Shown here: one piece after another, positions 39,869 to 47,886 of the stretch
Numbering within the stretch: position 1 is the first letter of the stretch
How the letters are laid out: every line of letters starts with the position of its first letter
Program-made: the position numbers and the translations under genes
Notes under the pieces: generated by a model
The model's database searches: none
Told to the model about the DNA's origin: nothing
What the model saw: the letters and a program-made list of their open reading frames with translations, nothing else
Assembly: GCF_000282335.1 (NCBI RefSeq)
Contig: NZ_AKJM01000112.1
Span: forward strand, 62,001 to 126,000
Length of the DNA: 64,000 nucleotides
Origin: Pseudomonas sp. GM48
GTDB lineage: Bacteria > Pseudomonadota > Gammaproteobacteria > Pseudomonadales > Pseudomonadaceae
Reading direction: 5' to 3'

Positions 39869-39932
39869 TTCGCGAGCAAGCCCGCTCCCACATTGGATTG
39901 CGGTCGAATGTGGGAGCGGGCTTGCTCGCGAA
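39869..39932. repeat. Short-spacer REP doublet between the SPOR gene and hslV
   Basis: Arm-in doublet, arms 39869-39892 and 39909-39932, 16-base spacer starting ATTGGATTGCG, related to the spacer at 6438-6454. Confidence 0.9.
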
Positions 39933-39962
39933 GAACGATGACGCGGTGCCTGTGGCAGTCGA

Positions 39963-40670
39963 TCAGCGGCTCTGGCGTTGTTGTAACAGCAAGTTGCTGA
40001 AGCCTGCGCCGGCCAGTTGTTTCTGGGCGGTGGTCAGTTGTTCACGGTTGCTGAACGGACCGACCAGCACCCGATACCAGGTTTCGTCCTTCACCGTGCC
40101 GGACTCAACTGCCACAGCCTGGCCCAGCAAGATGATCTGCGCCCGAACCTTGTCTGCGTCAGCCTCCTTGCGGAACGAACCGGCTTGCAGGAAGAACCTG
40201 GTTACTGGCGCCGCTTTGACCGGCGGCGCTGGCGGAGGCGTGATCCCGGCCAGGGCTGCCTGGGCGCGAGCCGTGTCGATCTTCGCCGCTTCGGCCGGCG
40301 TGACCGGTGTCGTCGGAATGGCCGGCACTTGCGGCGTCGGCAGGGTTTTTTCCGGCACGGCATCGGGCGGCACGATGACTTCCGACTCTGGCAGCAAGGT
40401 GTAGAAGTCGTACTTCGGTTTCACCGGTTGCGTCGGGCTCGGCGGGGTCTTGTTGGCCTCGGCGATCTTGCCGGCTTTCTGCTGTTGCTCGACCTTTTCA
40501 CGCTTGACCGTGTCGCTGCCCTTGCCCGGCTCCAGTTTCATCAGGAACACGATGAAGGCGCCGACCGTCAGGCCAATCGCCATCCACAACCAACCCGGGA
40601 TCGGTTGCTTTGCAGGAGCTTGGTAACGGCTGGCGCCACGTTTGGGTGCAGGTTTTTTCTTGGCAGCCAA
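39963..40670 (-). CDS. SPOR-domain membrane protein (FtsN-like)
   Basis: A 235-residue bitopic protein: a basic cytoplasmic tail (AAKKKPAPKRGASRYQ), one membrane helix (WLWMAIGLTVGAFIVFLM), a Pro/Lys-rich periplasmic linker and a C-terminal SPOR domain (TRFFLQAGSFRKEADADKVRAQI...EQLTTAQKQLAG) that binds denuded septal peptidoglycan. The start is TTG 40670, one base from the argS stop, so translation is probably coupled. FtsN-like function in division is plausible from architecture and place. Confidence 0.85.
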   Translation of the reverse strand: MAAKKKPAPKRGASRYQAPAKQPIPGWLWMAIGLTVGAFIVFLMKLEPGKGSDTVKREKVEQQQKAGKIAEANKTPPSPTQPVKPKYDFYTLLPESEVIVPPDAVPEKTLPTPQVPAIPTTPVTPAEAAKIDTARAQAALAGITPPPAPPVKAAPVTRFFLQAGSFRKEADADKVRAQIILLGQAVAVESGTVKDETWYRVLVGPFSNREQLTTAQKQLAGAGFSNLLLQQRQSR

Positions 40671-40671
40671 C

Positions 40672-42408
40672 TTACATACGCTCCAGAGTTTCCAGGCCCA
40701 AGAGTTCCAGGCCTTGCTTGAGTGTGCGCCCGGTCAGCGCGGCGAGGCGCAGACGGCTCTGCATTTGTGCCGGGGTATCGGCGGCGAGAATCGGGCAGTT
40801 CTCGTAGAAGCTGGAGAACAGGCCGGCGACGTCGTACAGGTAAGTGCAGAGAATGTGCGGCGTGCCTTTCTCCGACACGTTGTTCAGCACTTCGCCGAAC
40901 TGTGCCAGTTTCGCTGCCAGCTCCAGTTCGTGAGCCGCTTCGAGAACGATCTGGCCTTCGACTTCGCTGAAGTCCTTGCCGAGTTTGCGGAACACACCGG
41001 CCACGCGGGTGTAGGCGTACAGCAGGTACGGCGCGGTGTTGCCTTCGAAGTTCAGCATCTGGTCGAAGTTGAAGCTGTAGTCGCTGGTGCGGTGCTTGGA
41101 CAGGTCGGCGTATTTCACTGCGCCGATGCCCACGACCTTGGCGATGTTGCGCAGCTCGGCTTCGGCCAGCTCCGGGTTCTTGTCCTTGACCAGGGTGTAG
41201 GCGCGCTCCTGGGCTTCGGTCAGCAGGTCGATCAGCTTCACGGTGCCGCCATCACGGGTCTTGAACGGACGGCCGTCAGCGCCGTTCATGGTGCCGAAGC
41301 CCATGTGTTCCATTTCCATCGGATGGGTCACGAAGCCAGCCTTGCGCGCCACGGCGAACACTTGCTGGAAGTGCAGGGCCTGACGCTGGTCGACGAAGTA
41401 CAGTGCGCGATCAGCCTTGAGTTTGCCGCTGCGGTAGCGCACGGCGGCCAGGTCGGTGGTGGCGTAGAGGTAGCCGCCGTCAGCCTTGACGATGATCACC
41501 GGCAGCGGGTCGCCGTCGGCATTCTTGAATTCGTCGAGGAACACGCACTGGGCGCCGTTGCTCTCGACCAGCATGCCCGCCGCCTTCAAGTCGTTGACCA
41601 CGTTGATCAGGTCGTCGTTGTAGGCACTTTCGCCCATTACGTCGGCCATGGTCAGTTTGACGTTGAGCAGCTCGTAGATCTTCTGGCAGTGGGACAGCGA
41701 AATGTCCTTGAACTTGGTCCACAACGCCAGGCAGTCGGCATCGCCGGCCTGCAGCTTGACCACCAGGCCACGGGCGCGGTCGGCGAACTCTTCGGATTCG
41801 TCGAAGCGTTGCTTGGCGGCGCGGTAGAAGTTCTCCAAGTCCGACAGCTCGTCGCTGGTGATCGGATTTTCCTGCAGATAAGCCATCAGCATGCCGAACT
41901 GGGTGCCCCAGTCGCCGACGTGGTTCTGACGGATCACGGTATCGCCGAGGAATTCCAGCACCCGGGCCACGCCGTCGCCGATGATGGTCGAGCGCAAGTG
42001 GCCGACGTGCATCTCTTTGGCCAGGTTCGGGGCCGACAGGTCGACTACGGTGCGCTGCACCGGGCCGGCCTTGCGTACGCCGATGTGGGCGTCGGCCAGG
42101 GCGGCGTCCAGGCGTGAGGCCAGGGCATCGGTGTTCTGGAAGAAGTTCAGGAAGCCAGGGCCGGCGATTTCGGTCTTGGAGACGTTTTCGTCAGTCGGCA
42201 GTGCGGCGATGATTTTTTCCGCCAGGTCGCGCGGCTTCATGCCGGCCGGCTTGGCCAGCATCATTGCGATGTTGCTGGCGAAGTCGCCGTTTTTCTTGTC
42301 GCGGGAGTTTTCCACCTGGATCGCCGGCGACAGCCCTTCAGGCAACACACCTTCGTTGACGAGTTGGGTGATGGCTTGCTGGATCAACTGGCGAATGGTG
42401 TCTTTCAT
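40672..42408 (-). CDS. argS: Arginyl-tRNA synthetase
   Basis: A 578-residue class I synthetase. The HIGH box appears as [14 protein letters not shown]; there is the arginine-specific N-terminal Add1 domain (about 1-110) and the C-terminal DALR anticodon domain with its ending [20 protein letters not shown] replaces the canonical KMSKS, normal for this enzyme. It runs directly into the SPOR gene. Confidence 0.97.
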   Translation of the reverse strand: MKDTIRQLIQQAITQLVNEGVLPEGLSPAIQVENSRDKKNGDFASNIAMMLAKPAGMKPRDLAEKIIAALPTDENVSKTEIAGPGFLNFFQNTDALASRLDAALADAHIGVRKAGPVQRTVVDLSAPNLAKEMHVGHLRSTIIGDGVARVLEFLGDTVIRQNHVGDWGTQFGMLMAYLQENPITSDELSDLENFYRAAKQRFDESEEFADRARGLVVKLQAGDADCLALWTKFKDISLSHCQKIYELLNVKLTMADVMGESAYNDDLINVVNDLKAAGMLVESNGAQCVFLDEFKNADGDPLPVIIVKADGGYLYATTDLAAVRYRSGKLKADRALYFVDQRQALHFQQVFAVARKAGFVTHPMEMEHMGFGTMNGADGRPFKTRDGGTVKLIDLLTEAQERAYTLVKDKNPELAEAELRNIAKVVGIGAVKYADLSKHRTSDYSFNFDQMLNFEGNTAPYLLYAYTRVAGVFRKLGKDFSEVEGQIVLEAAHELELAAKLAQFGEVLNNVSEKGTPHILCTYLYDVAGLFSSFYENCPILAADTPAQMQSRLRLAALTGRTLKQGLELLGLETLERM

Positions 42409-42540
42409 GGTCTTCTCTTTCGACCGCAGGCGCGGCGGCGCATCATGCGCTGGTGGAAAAACTGGGCATTATCCGTTGCGAAGACGGGCTTGCCAACCTT
42501 AGCAGGCAGGATGTGGATGTGTGGTGACAATTAGGGCCCC

Positions 42541-42632
42541 TTCGCGAGCAAGCCCGCTCCCACAGGTTCTGTGGTGGACACAAATTGTATGCCCACTGAA
42601 ATACCATTGTGGGAGCGGGCTTGCTCGCGAAA
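42541..42632. repeat. REP doublet between priA and argS
   Basis: Arm-in doublet, arms 42541-42564 and 42609-42631, 44-base spacer, majority core. Confidence 0.9.
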
Positions 42633-42644
42633 GCGATCTCAAAA

Positions 42645-44864
42645 TCAATACAAATCGACCGGATCAACATCCAAAGACCAGCGCACCGCCCGCCCGCTCG
42701 GCATCTGCTCCAGCACCAACAACCAACTGGCCAGCAATCGATGCAACGGTGCCCGCGCCGTAGCCTGCAACAACAGCTGCGCACGATAGCGCCCGGCCCG
42801 CCGCTCCATCGGCGCCGGCACCGGTCCGAGCAGCTCAATGCCGGTCAGGTTTTGTTCGGCCAGCAAACGCTCCGCCTCGCTGCACGCCTCATCCAGGAAG
42901 CCTTCGGCCTGACCCGGTTTGTGCGCCTCGGCCCGCAACAGCGCCAGGTGCGCAAACGGCGGCAACCCGGCCGCACGGCGTTCGCTCAAGGCCTGTTCGG
43001 CGAAGGCGAAGTAGCCCTGCTCGGTCAACTGCACCAGCAGCGGATGGTCGGCCAGGTGCGTCTGGATAATCACTTTGCCCGGCTCCTCGGCACGGCCTGC
43101 GCGACCAGCGACCTGGACGATCAACTGCGCCATGCGCTCGCTGGCGCGGAAATCACCGGAAAACAGGCCACCGTCGGCGTCGAGGATCGATACCAGCGTC
43201 ACCCGTGGAAAGTGGTGGCCTTTGGCAAGCATTTGCGTGCCGATCAAAATGCACGGCTGACCTTTTTGAATGGTCGCGAACAACTGGTTCATCGCGTCCT
43301 TGCGCGACGTACTGTCGCGGTCGACCCGCAGCACCGGATAGTCCGGGAACAGAATCGCCAGGCGCTCCTCGGCCCGTTCGGTACCGGCGCCCACGGGGCG
43401 CAAATCGACCTTGTTGCACTTCGGGCACTGGCGCGGCACGCGCTCGACGTAGCCGCAATGGTGGCAGCGCAATTCTCCGTAACGTTGATGCACGGTCATC
43501 CGCGCATCGCAACGCTGGCACTCGGACATCCAGCCGCAGTCATGGCACAGCAGGGTCGGGGCGAAGCCGCGGCGGTTGAGGAACACCAGGACTTGTTGCC
43601 CGGCGGCCAGGGTCTGGCCGATGGCTTGTTGCATGGGGCCGGAGATGCCGCTGTCCAGCGGGCGACTTTTGACGTCCAGGCGCAGGAAGCGCGGCTGTTT
43701 GGCCCCGCCGGCGCGCTCATTCAGGCGCAGCAGCCCGTAGCGGCCGGTGTAGGCGTTGTGCAGGCTTTCCAGCGAAGGGGTGGCGGAGCCGAGGACAATC
43801 GGGATGTTTTCCTGTCGCGCCCGCACCAGCGCCAGATCGCGGGCGTGGTAGCGCAAACCTTCCTGCTGTTTATAGGAACCGTCGTGCTCTTCGTCGATGA
43901 TGATCAGGCCGGGGTTTTTCATCGGCGTGAACAGGGCCGAGCGGGTGCCGATAATAATGTCGGCCTCACCGTCCCGGGCGGCCAGCCAGGCATCGAGGCG
44001 TTCACGGTCATTGACCGCCGAATGGATCAACGCGATGCGGGCATTGAAACGCTGTTCGAAGCGCGCCAGGGTCTGTGGGCCGAGGTTGATTTCCGGGATC
44101 AACACCAGCGCCTGCTTGCCGGCCTCGAGGGTTTCGCGGATCAACTGTAAATAGACTTCGGTCTTGCCGCTGCCGGTGACGCCGGCCAACAGGAACGCGT
44201 GATAGCTGTCGAACCCGGCCCGAATCGCCTCATAGGCGGCGCGTTGCTCCGGGTTCAGCGGGAGTTCCGGTTGCGCCAGCCAGTGTTCGTGGCGTGCACC
44301 GGGGGCGTGCCGACGGATCTCGACCTGCACCAGCTCCTTGGCCAGCAGCAAATCCAGGCTGTCCTTGCTCAGCATCAGTTTGCTCAGCAATTGATGGGCG
44401 ACGCCGTGGGGATGCTGGGCCAGCGTGGCCAGGGCTTCGCGCTGGCGCGGGGCACGGGCGATGCGCGGATCATCGAGGCTGGCGCCCGGTGCGGCGGACC
44501 AGAAACGTTCCTGGCGCGCTTCGGCCAGCTCACCCTGGCGCAGTAGCACCGGCAGCGCCCAGCTCAAGGTGTCGCCGAGGCTGTGCTGATAATACTGGGA
44601 CGTCCACAGGCACAGCTTGAACAGCGCGGGCGGCAGCGGTGGCGTGGCATCGAGCAGGGCCAGGGCCGGCTTGAGTTTCTCGGCCGGCACCTCGCTGGTG
44701 TTGGTGACTTCCACCAGGATCCCGATCATTTCGCGCCGGCCGAACGGCACCCGCAGGCGCATGCCAGGGTGCAACTGGACGCGCAGGACGCCGGCCGGAG
44801 CGCGGTAGTCGAACAGGCGGCGCAGGGGCGAAGGCAGGGCGAGGCGCAGAATGGCGTCGGGCAC
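42645..44864 (-). CDS. priA: PriA, primosomal helicase
   Basis: A 739-residue superfamily 2 helicase restarting stalled replication forks. The order is the 3'-DNA-binding domain (about 1-105), Walker A GVTGSGKTEVY, DEEHDGSYKQQ (DEAH box) and the zinc-binding insertion with eight cysteines (CHDCGWMSECQRC and CHHCGYVERVPRQCPKC). The helicase C-lobe follows (QMLAKGHHFPRVTLV, VAGRAGRAEEPG). The start at 44864 has no strong ribosome site in view. Confidence 0.96.
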   Translation of the reverse strand: MPDAILRLALPSPLRRLFDYRAPAGVLRVQLHPGMRLRVPFGRREMIGILVEVTNTSEVPAEKLKPALALLDATPPLPPALFKLCLWTSQYYQHSLGDTLSWALPVLLRQGELAEARQERFWSAAPGASLDDPRIARAPRQREALATLAQHPHGVAHQLLSKLMLSKDSLDLLLAKELVQVEIRRHAPGARHEHWLAQPELPLNPEQRAAYEAIRAGFDSYHAFLLAGVTGSGKTEVYLQLIRETLEAGKQALVLIPEINLGPQTLARFEQRFNARIALIHSAVNDRERLDAWLAARDGEADIIIGTRSALFTPMKNPGLIIIDEEHDGSYKQQEGLRYHARDLALVRARQENIPIVLGSATPSLESLHNAYTGRYGLLRLNERAGGAKQPRFLRLDVKSRPLDSGISGPMQQAIGQTLAAGQQVLVFLNRRGFAPTLLCHDCGWMSECQRCDARMTVHQRYGELRCHHCGYVERVPRQCPKCNKVDLRPVGAGTERAEERLAILFPDYPVLRVDRDSTSRKDAMNQLFATIQKGQPCILIGTQMLAKGHHFPRVTLVSILDADGGLFSGDFRASERMAQLIVQVAGRAGRAEEPGKVIIQTHLADHPLLVQLTEQGYFAFAEQALSERRAAGLPPFAHLALLRAEAHKPGQAEGFLDEACSEAERLLAEQNLTGIELLGPVPAPMERRAGRYRAQLLLQATARAPLHRLLASWLLVLEQMPSGRAVRWSLDVDPVDLY

Positions 44865-44911
44865 GCGGGGGGATCTCGATAAACAGGCAATATGGGGTTT
44901 GGCACATAACT

Positions 44912-45001
44912 TGTGGGAGCGGGCTTGCTCGCGAATGCAGTGTGCCAGTCGGCATTCAAGTCGTCTGACACACCGCTTTCGCGAGCAAGCCCGCTCCCAC
45001 A
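44912..45001. repeat. Long-spacer REP doublet between priA and rpmE
   Basis: Arm-out doublet, arms 44912-44935 and 44978-45001, majority core, spacer with GTGCCAGTCGGCATTCAAG. It lies in a divergent intergenic region, upstream of both priA and rpmE, so not every copy is at a 3' end. Confidence 0.9.
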
Positions 45002-45054
45002 GGGGGTCGCGTATTGGGGCGGGAGCCTAGCAGACGACTGGTTTGAGGGACAGC

Positions 45055-45082
45055 TTGCGTGAATGGGATTGTCTGGTAGAAT
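45055..45082 (+). promoter_or_regulatory. Sigma-70 promoter of rpmE
   Basis: TTGCGT (45055-45060), 16-base spacer, TAGAAT (45077-45082), leaving an rpmE leader of about 60 bases. Confidence 0.6.
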
Positions 45083-45152
45083 CCGCGGCCTAATTACGTG
45101 CGGTATTCAACAATAGTGTTGGGTGGCGGCACGCTAGCCCGAGGAAAACACC

Positions 45153-45371
45153 ATGAAAGCTGATATCCATCCAGAATACCCGGCAGTTGCTGTTACCTGC
45201 AGCTGCGGCAACAAGTTCGAAACCCGTTCGACCTTCGGCAAAGCCATGGCGATCGACGTTTGCAACGAATGCCACCCGTTCTACACCGGTAAGCAGAAGA
45301 CTCTGGACACCGGTGGTCGCGTTCAGAAGTTCGCCGACCGTTTCGGTGCTTTCGGCGCGAAAAAGGCCTAA
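45153..45371 (+). CDS. rpmE: Ribosomal protein L31, zinc-binding form
   Basis: A 72-residue L31 of the large subunit. Four zinc ligands are present (Cys16, Cys18 in TCSCGN; Cys37, Cys40 in [13 protein letters not shown]), so it is the zinc-replete, non-RpmE2 form. GAGGAAAA stands ahead of ATG 45153. A rho-independent hairpin for it lies within the next gene. Confidence 0.97.
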   Translation: MKADIHPEYPAVAVTCSCGNKFETRSTFGKAMAIDVCNECHPFYTGKQKTLDTGGRVQKFADRFGAFGAKKA

Positions 45372-45406
45372 GGCCGATCAACTTGGGAAGCCGCTGCGGT
45401 TTTTCC

Positions 45407-46195
45407 ATGCTGATGAAAAAGGCGTCCCTTGCGGGCGCCTTTTTTGTGTCCGCAATTTGGCTTTCCGCCGCCCAGGCCTTTTGCCCGGCTCCCGCCGACC
45501 TGGCCACGGTTGCGGTGCAGCGAGTCGTGGATGGTGACACCCTGCGCCTGAGAGATGGCCGCAGCGTGCGCATGATCGGCTTGAACACGCCGGAGCTGGG
45601 CAAGAAGGGCCGCTCCGACGAACCGTTCGCCGTGGCGGCGCGCAAGCGACTCGAAGCCCTGGTGGCGGCAAGCGACGGGCAGGTGGGTTTGCTGCCAGGC
45701 AAAGAAAGCCAAGACCATTACGGCCGCACCCTGGCCCATGTCTACGGTGCCGATGGCGCCAACCTCGAAGCGCAAATGCTCGCCGAAGGCCTGGGTTTTC
45801 TGGTGGCCGTGGCACCGAATGTCGATTTGGTCGCCTGTCAGCAAGCAGCGGAACGCAGCGCTCGACAGGCCGGGCTCGGGTTGTGGCGCCAGTCACCTGT
45901 GCTGAAAGCGGAGCAGATCACTACCTCCGGTTTTGCCGTGCTCAGCGGTCGTGTGAGCAGGGTGCAGCGTAATCGCGGCGGGGTTTGGATCGAGTTGCAG
46001 GATTCGGTTGTATTACGCGTTGCACCCAATCTGCTGGCGCGTTTCGATGTGAATTCGCTGGAAAGTCTCAAAGGCAAGCAAGTCGAGGCGCGCGGCTGGG
46101 TGCTGGATCGCTCGCGCAAGGGTGGTCTCAAGGAGGGGCAGGCGCGCTGGATGTTGCCCTTGACCGATCCGGCGATGCTCCAAGTGGTGCAGTGA
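45407..46195 (+). CDS. Secreted thermonuclease-family (SNase-like) protein
   Basis: A 262-residue protein. The signal peptide is MLMKKASLAGAFFVSAIWL then SAAQAFC. An SNase/TNase domain (about 35-165) follows, with VVDGDTLRLRDGRSVRMIGLNTPELG and GRTLAHVYGADGANL, which hold the nuclease Asp/Arg/Glu residues. A C-terminal OB-like extension of about 90 residues (VLSGRVSRVQRNRGGVWIEL) comes last. ATG 45407 or 45413 are both possible. No ribosome site is obvious, and the rpmE terminator lies within codons 4-13, so expression may be low or come from read-through. Substrate unproven. Confidence 0.8.
   Translation: MLMKKASLAGAFFVSAIWLSAAQAFCPAPADLATVAVQRVVDGDTLRLRDGRSVRMIGLNTPELGKKGRSDEPFAVAARKRLEALVAASDGQVGLLPGKESQDHYGRTLAHVYGADGANLEAQMLAEGLGFLVAVAPNVDLVACQQAAERSARQAGLGLWRQSPVLKAEQITTSGFAVLSGRVSRVQRNRGGVWIELQDSVVLRVAPNLLARFDVNSLESLKGKQVEARGWVLDRSRKGGLKEGQARWMLPLTDPAMLQVVQ
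45416..45445 (+). terminator. Rho-independent terminator of rpmE inside the next coding region
   Basis: Stem GGCG-T-CCC (45421-45428), loop TTGC, stem GGG-CGCC (45433-45439), one bulged T, flanked by AAAAA and TTTTTT. It lies 45 bases after the rpmE stop and within the signal-peptide codons of the SNase-like gene. Confidence 0.75.
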
Positions 46196-46377
46196 TTAAA
46201 AATTGTAGACATTTTTTCTTTCGATTGTGAACAGTCTATCCCTTATGTTCCGTGGCTCTTGGCCCAAAGTCGTAGGGTGGGGCGCTTGACAGGGGTGACC
46301 GGTCAGTCTTGTGGGGACTTTGCGAGGCGCGTATCCTCGCTGACCAGTCTGTCCAACAGTAAAAGCGGAATGCCAAA

Positions 46378-47646
46378 ATGTCTGATCTGAAAACTGCCGC
46401 TCTCGAATATCATGCCAATCCTCGTCCAGGGAAGCTGAGTGTCGAGCTCACCAAGGCCACTGCTACCGCTCGCGACTTGTCGCTGGCCTACAGCCCGGGC
46501 GTAGCCGAACCAGTACGCGAGATCGCCCGCGATCCTGAACTGGCCTACAAGTACACCGGCAAAGGCAACCTGGTTGCAGTCATTTCCGATGGCACCGCGA
46601 TTCTCGGCCTGGGTAACCTCGGCCCATTGGCCTCCAAGCCAGTGATGGAAGGTAAAGGCGTACTGTTCAAGCGCTTCGCCGGCATCGACGTTTTCGACAT
46701 CGAAGTCGACTCCGAAAGCCCGCAAGCCTTCATTGACACCGTGAAGCGCATCTCCATCACTTTCGGTGGCATCAACCTGGAAGACATCAAGGCACCAGAG
46801 TGCTTTGAAATCGAGCGCGCTCTGATCGAGCAGTGCGACATCCCGGTATTCCACGATGACCAGCACGGCACCGCTATCGTGACCGCCGCCGGCATGATCA
46901 ACGCCCTGGAAATCGCTGGCAAAACCCTGCCGGAAGCCAAGATCGTCTGCCTGGGTGCCGGCGCCGCCGCCATCTCCTGCATGAAGTTGCTGGTGAGCAT
47001 GGGTGCCAACATCGAAAACATCTACATGGTCGACCGTACCGGCGTGATCCACTCCGGCCGTGACGACCTGAACCAGTACAAGGCTGTGTTCGCTCACGCG
47101 ACCGACAAGCGCACCCTGGCTGACGCCCTGCAAGGCGCTGACGTGTTCGTAGGCCTGTCCGGCCCGAACCTGCTGAGCCCTGAAGGCCTGCTGTCCATGG
47201 CGGCCAACCCGATCGTGTTCGCGTGCTCCAACCCTGATCCGGAAATCTCCCCGGAGCTGGCACACGCTACCCGTAGCGACGTGATCATGGCCACCGGTCG
47301 TTCCGACTACCCGAACCAGGTCAACAACGTACTGGGCTTCCCGTTCATCTTCCGTGGTGCCCTGGACGTTCGCGCCAAGCGCATCAACGAAGAAATGAAA
47401 GTGGCTGCGGCCAACGCCCTGCGTGAACTGGCCAAGCTGCCAGTGCCTCAGGAAGTGTGCGACGCCTACGGCGGCATCAAGCTGGAATTCGGCCGTGAGT
47501 ACATCATTCCGAAGCCAATGGATGCCCGTCTGATCACCCTGATCTCCGATGCCGTGGCTAAAGCCGCCATCGAGACCGGTGTGGCGACCCTGCCGTATCC
47601 GAAGAACTACCCGCTGAAAAGCGTGGATGACGTGTTCAACGGCTAA
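46378..47646 (+). CDS. maeB: NADP-type malic enzyme, short form
   Basis: A 422-residue malic enzyme that decarboxylates malate to pyruvate. It has YSPGVAEPVREIARDPE, TAILGLGNLGPLASKPVMEGK, the metal/substrate site FHDDQHGTAIV and the dinucleotide fold CLGAGAAAISCMKLLVSMGA. It lacks the C-terminal phosphotransacetylase-like domain of the 750-residue enteric MaeB. Cofactor preference cannot be seen safely. The 182-bp upstream gap holds a 6-bp inverted repeat (GCGAGG/CCTCGC at 46322-46340). A terminator follows. Confidence 0.9.
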   Translation: MSDLKTAALEYHANPRPGKLSVELTKATATARDLSLAYSPGVAEPVREIARDPELAYKYTGKGNLVAVISDGTAILGLGNLGPLASKPVMEGKGVLFKRFAGIDVFDIEVDSESPQAFIDTVKRISITFGGINLEDIKAPECFEIERALIEQCDIPVFHDDQHGTAIVTAAGMINALEIAGKTLPEAKIVCLGAGAAAISCMKLLVSMGANIENIYMVDRTGVIHSGRDDLNQYKAVFAHATDKRTLADALQGADVFVGLSGPNLLSPEGLLSMAANPIVFACSNPDPEISPELAHATRSDVIMATGRSDYPNQVNNVLGFPFIFRGALDVRAKRINEEMKVAAANALRELAKLPVPQEVCDAYGGIKLEFGREYIIPKPMDARLITLISDAVAKAAIETGVATLPYPKNYPLKSVDDVFNG

Positions 47647-47670
47647 GCTGTTGTAGCGTTCAACCGAAAA

Positions 47671-47701
47671 CCCCGGCTCTTGATTGTGCCGGGGTTTTTT
47701 T
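47671..47701 (+). terminator. Rho-independent terminator of maeB
   Basis: Stem CCCCGGC (47671-47677), 10-base loop, GCCGGGG (47688-47694), seven T. AAAA precedes the stem. Confidence 0.92.
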
Positions 47702-47732
47702 ATGCCTGTGGTTTTTGTGGTGTCTGTGACGA

Positions 47733-47804
47733 CCTCTTCGCGAGCAAGCCCGTTCCCACAGGAGAATGCGTTCCAATGTGGGAGCGGGCTTGCTCGCGAA
47801 GAGG
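47733..47804. repeat. Short-spacer REP doublet between maeB and ponA
   Basis: Arm-in doublet, arms 47737-47760 (one mismatch, CCCGTTCCC) and 47777-47800, pairing extended to CCTC/GAGG. The 16-base spacer, read on the minus strand, matches the one at 6438-6454 apart from a few substitutions. Confidence 0.9.
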
Positions 47805-47836
47805 CCGGACCAGACAGCATCAAAACCGGTAGGCAA

Positions 47837-47872
47837 AAAAAGCCCCGCACTTCTTTCGAAGGCGGGGCTTTT
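47837..47872 (-). terminator. Rho-independent terminator of ponA
   Basis: Stem AGCCCCGC (47841-47848) and GCGGGGCT (47862-47869) with 13-base loop; A-run before it gives a T-run on the minus strand, just after the ponA stop. The T-rich right flank allows action in both directions. Confidence 0.88.
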
Positions 47873-47886
47873 GATCATTGCTGCAA

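Noticed and set aside
9970-45001. CRISPR-like array
   Set aside because: The repeats are inverted doublets dispersed between genes, not direct repeats with regular unique spacers; no cas genes.
46286-46314. TTGACA upstream of maeB as a promoter
   Set aside because: The -35 is perfect but no acceptable -10 hexamer is found 16-18 bases on.
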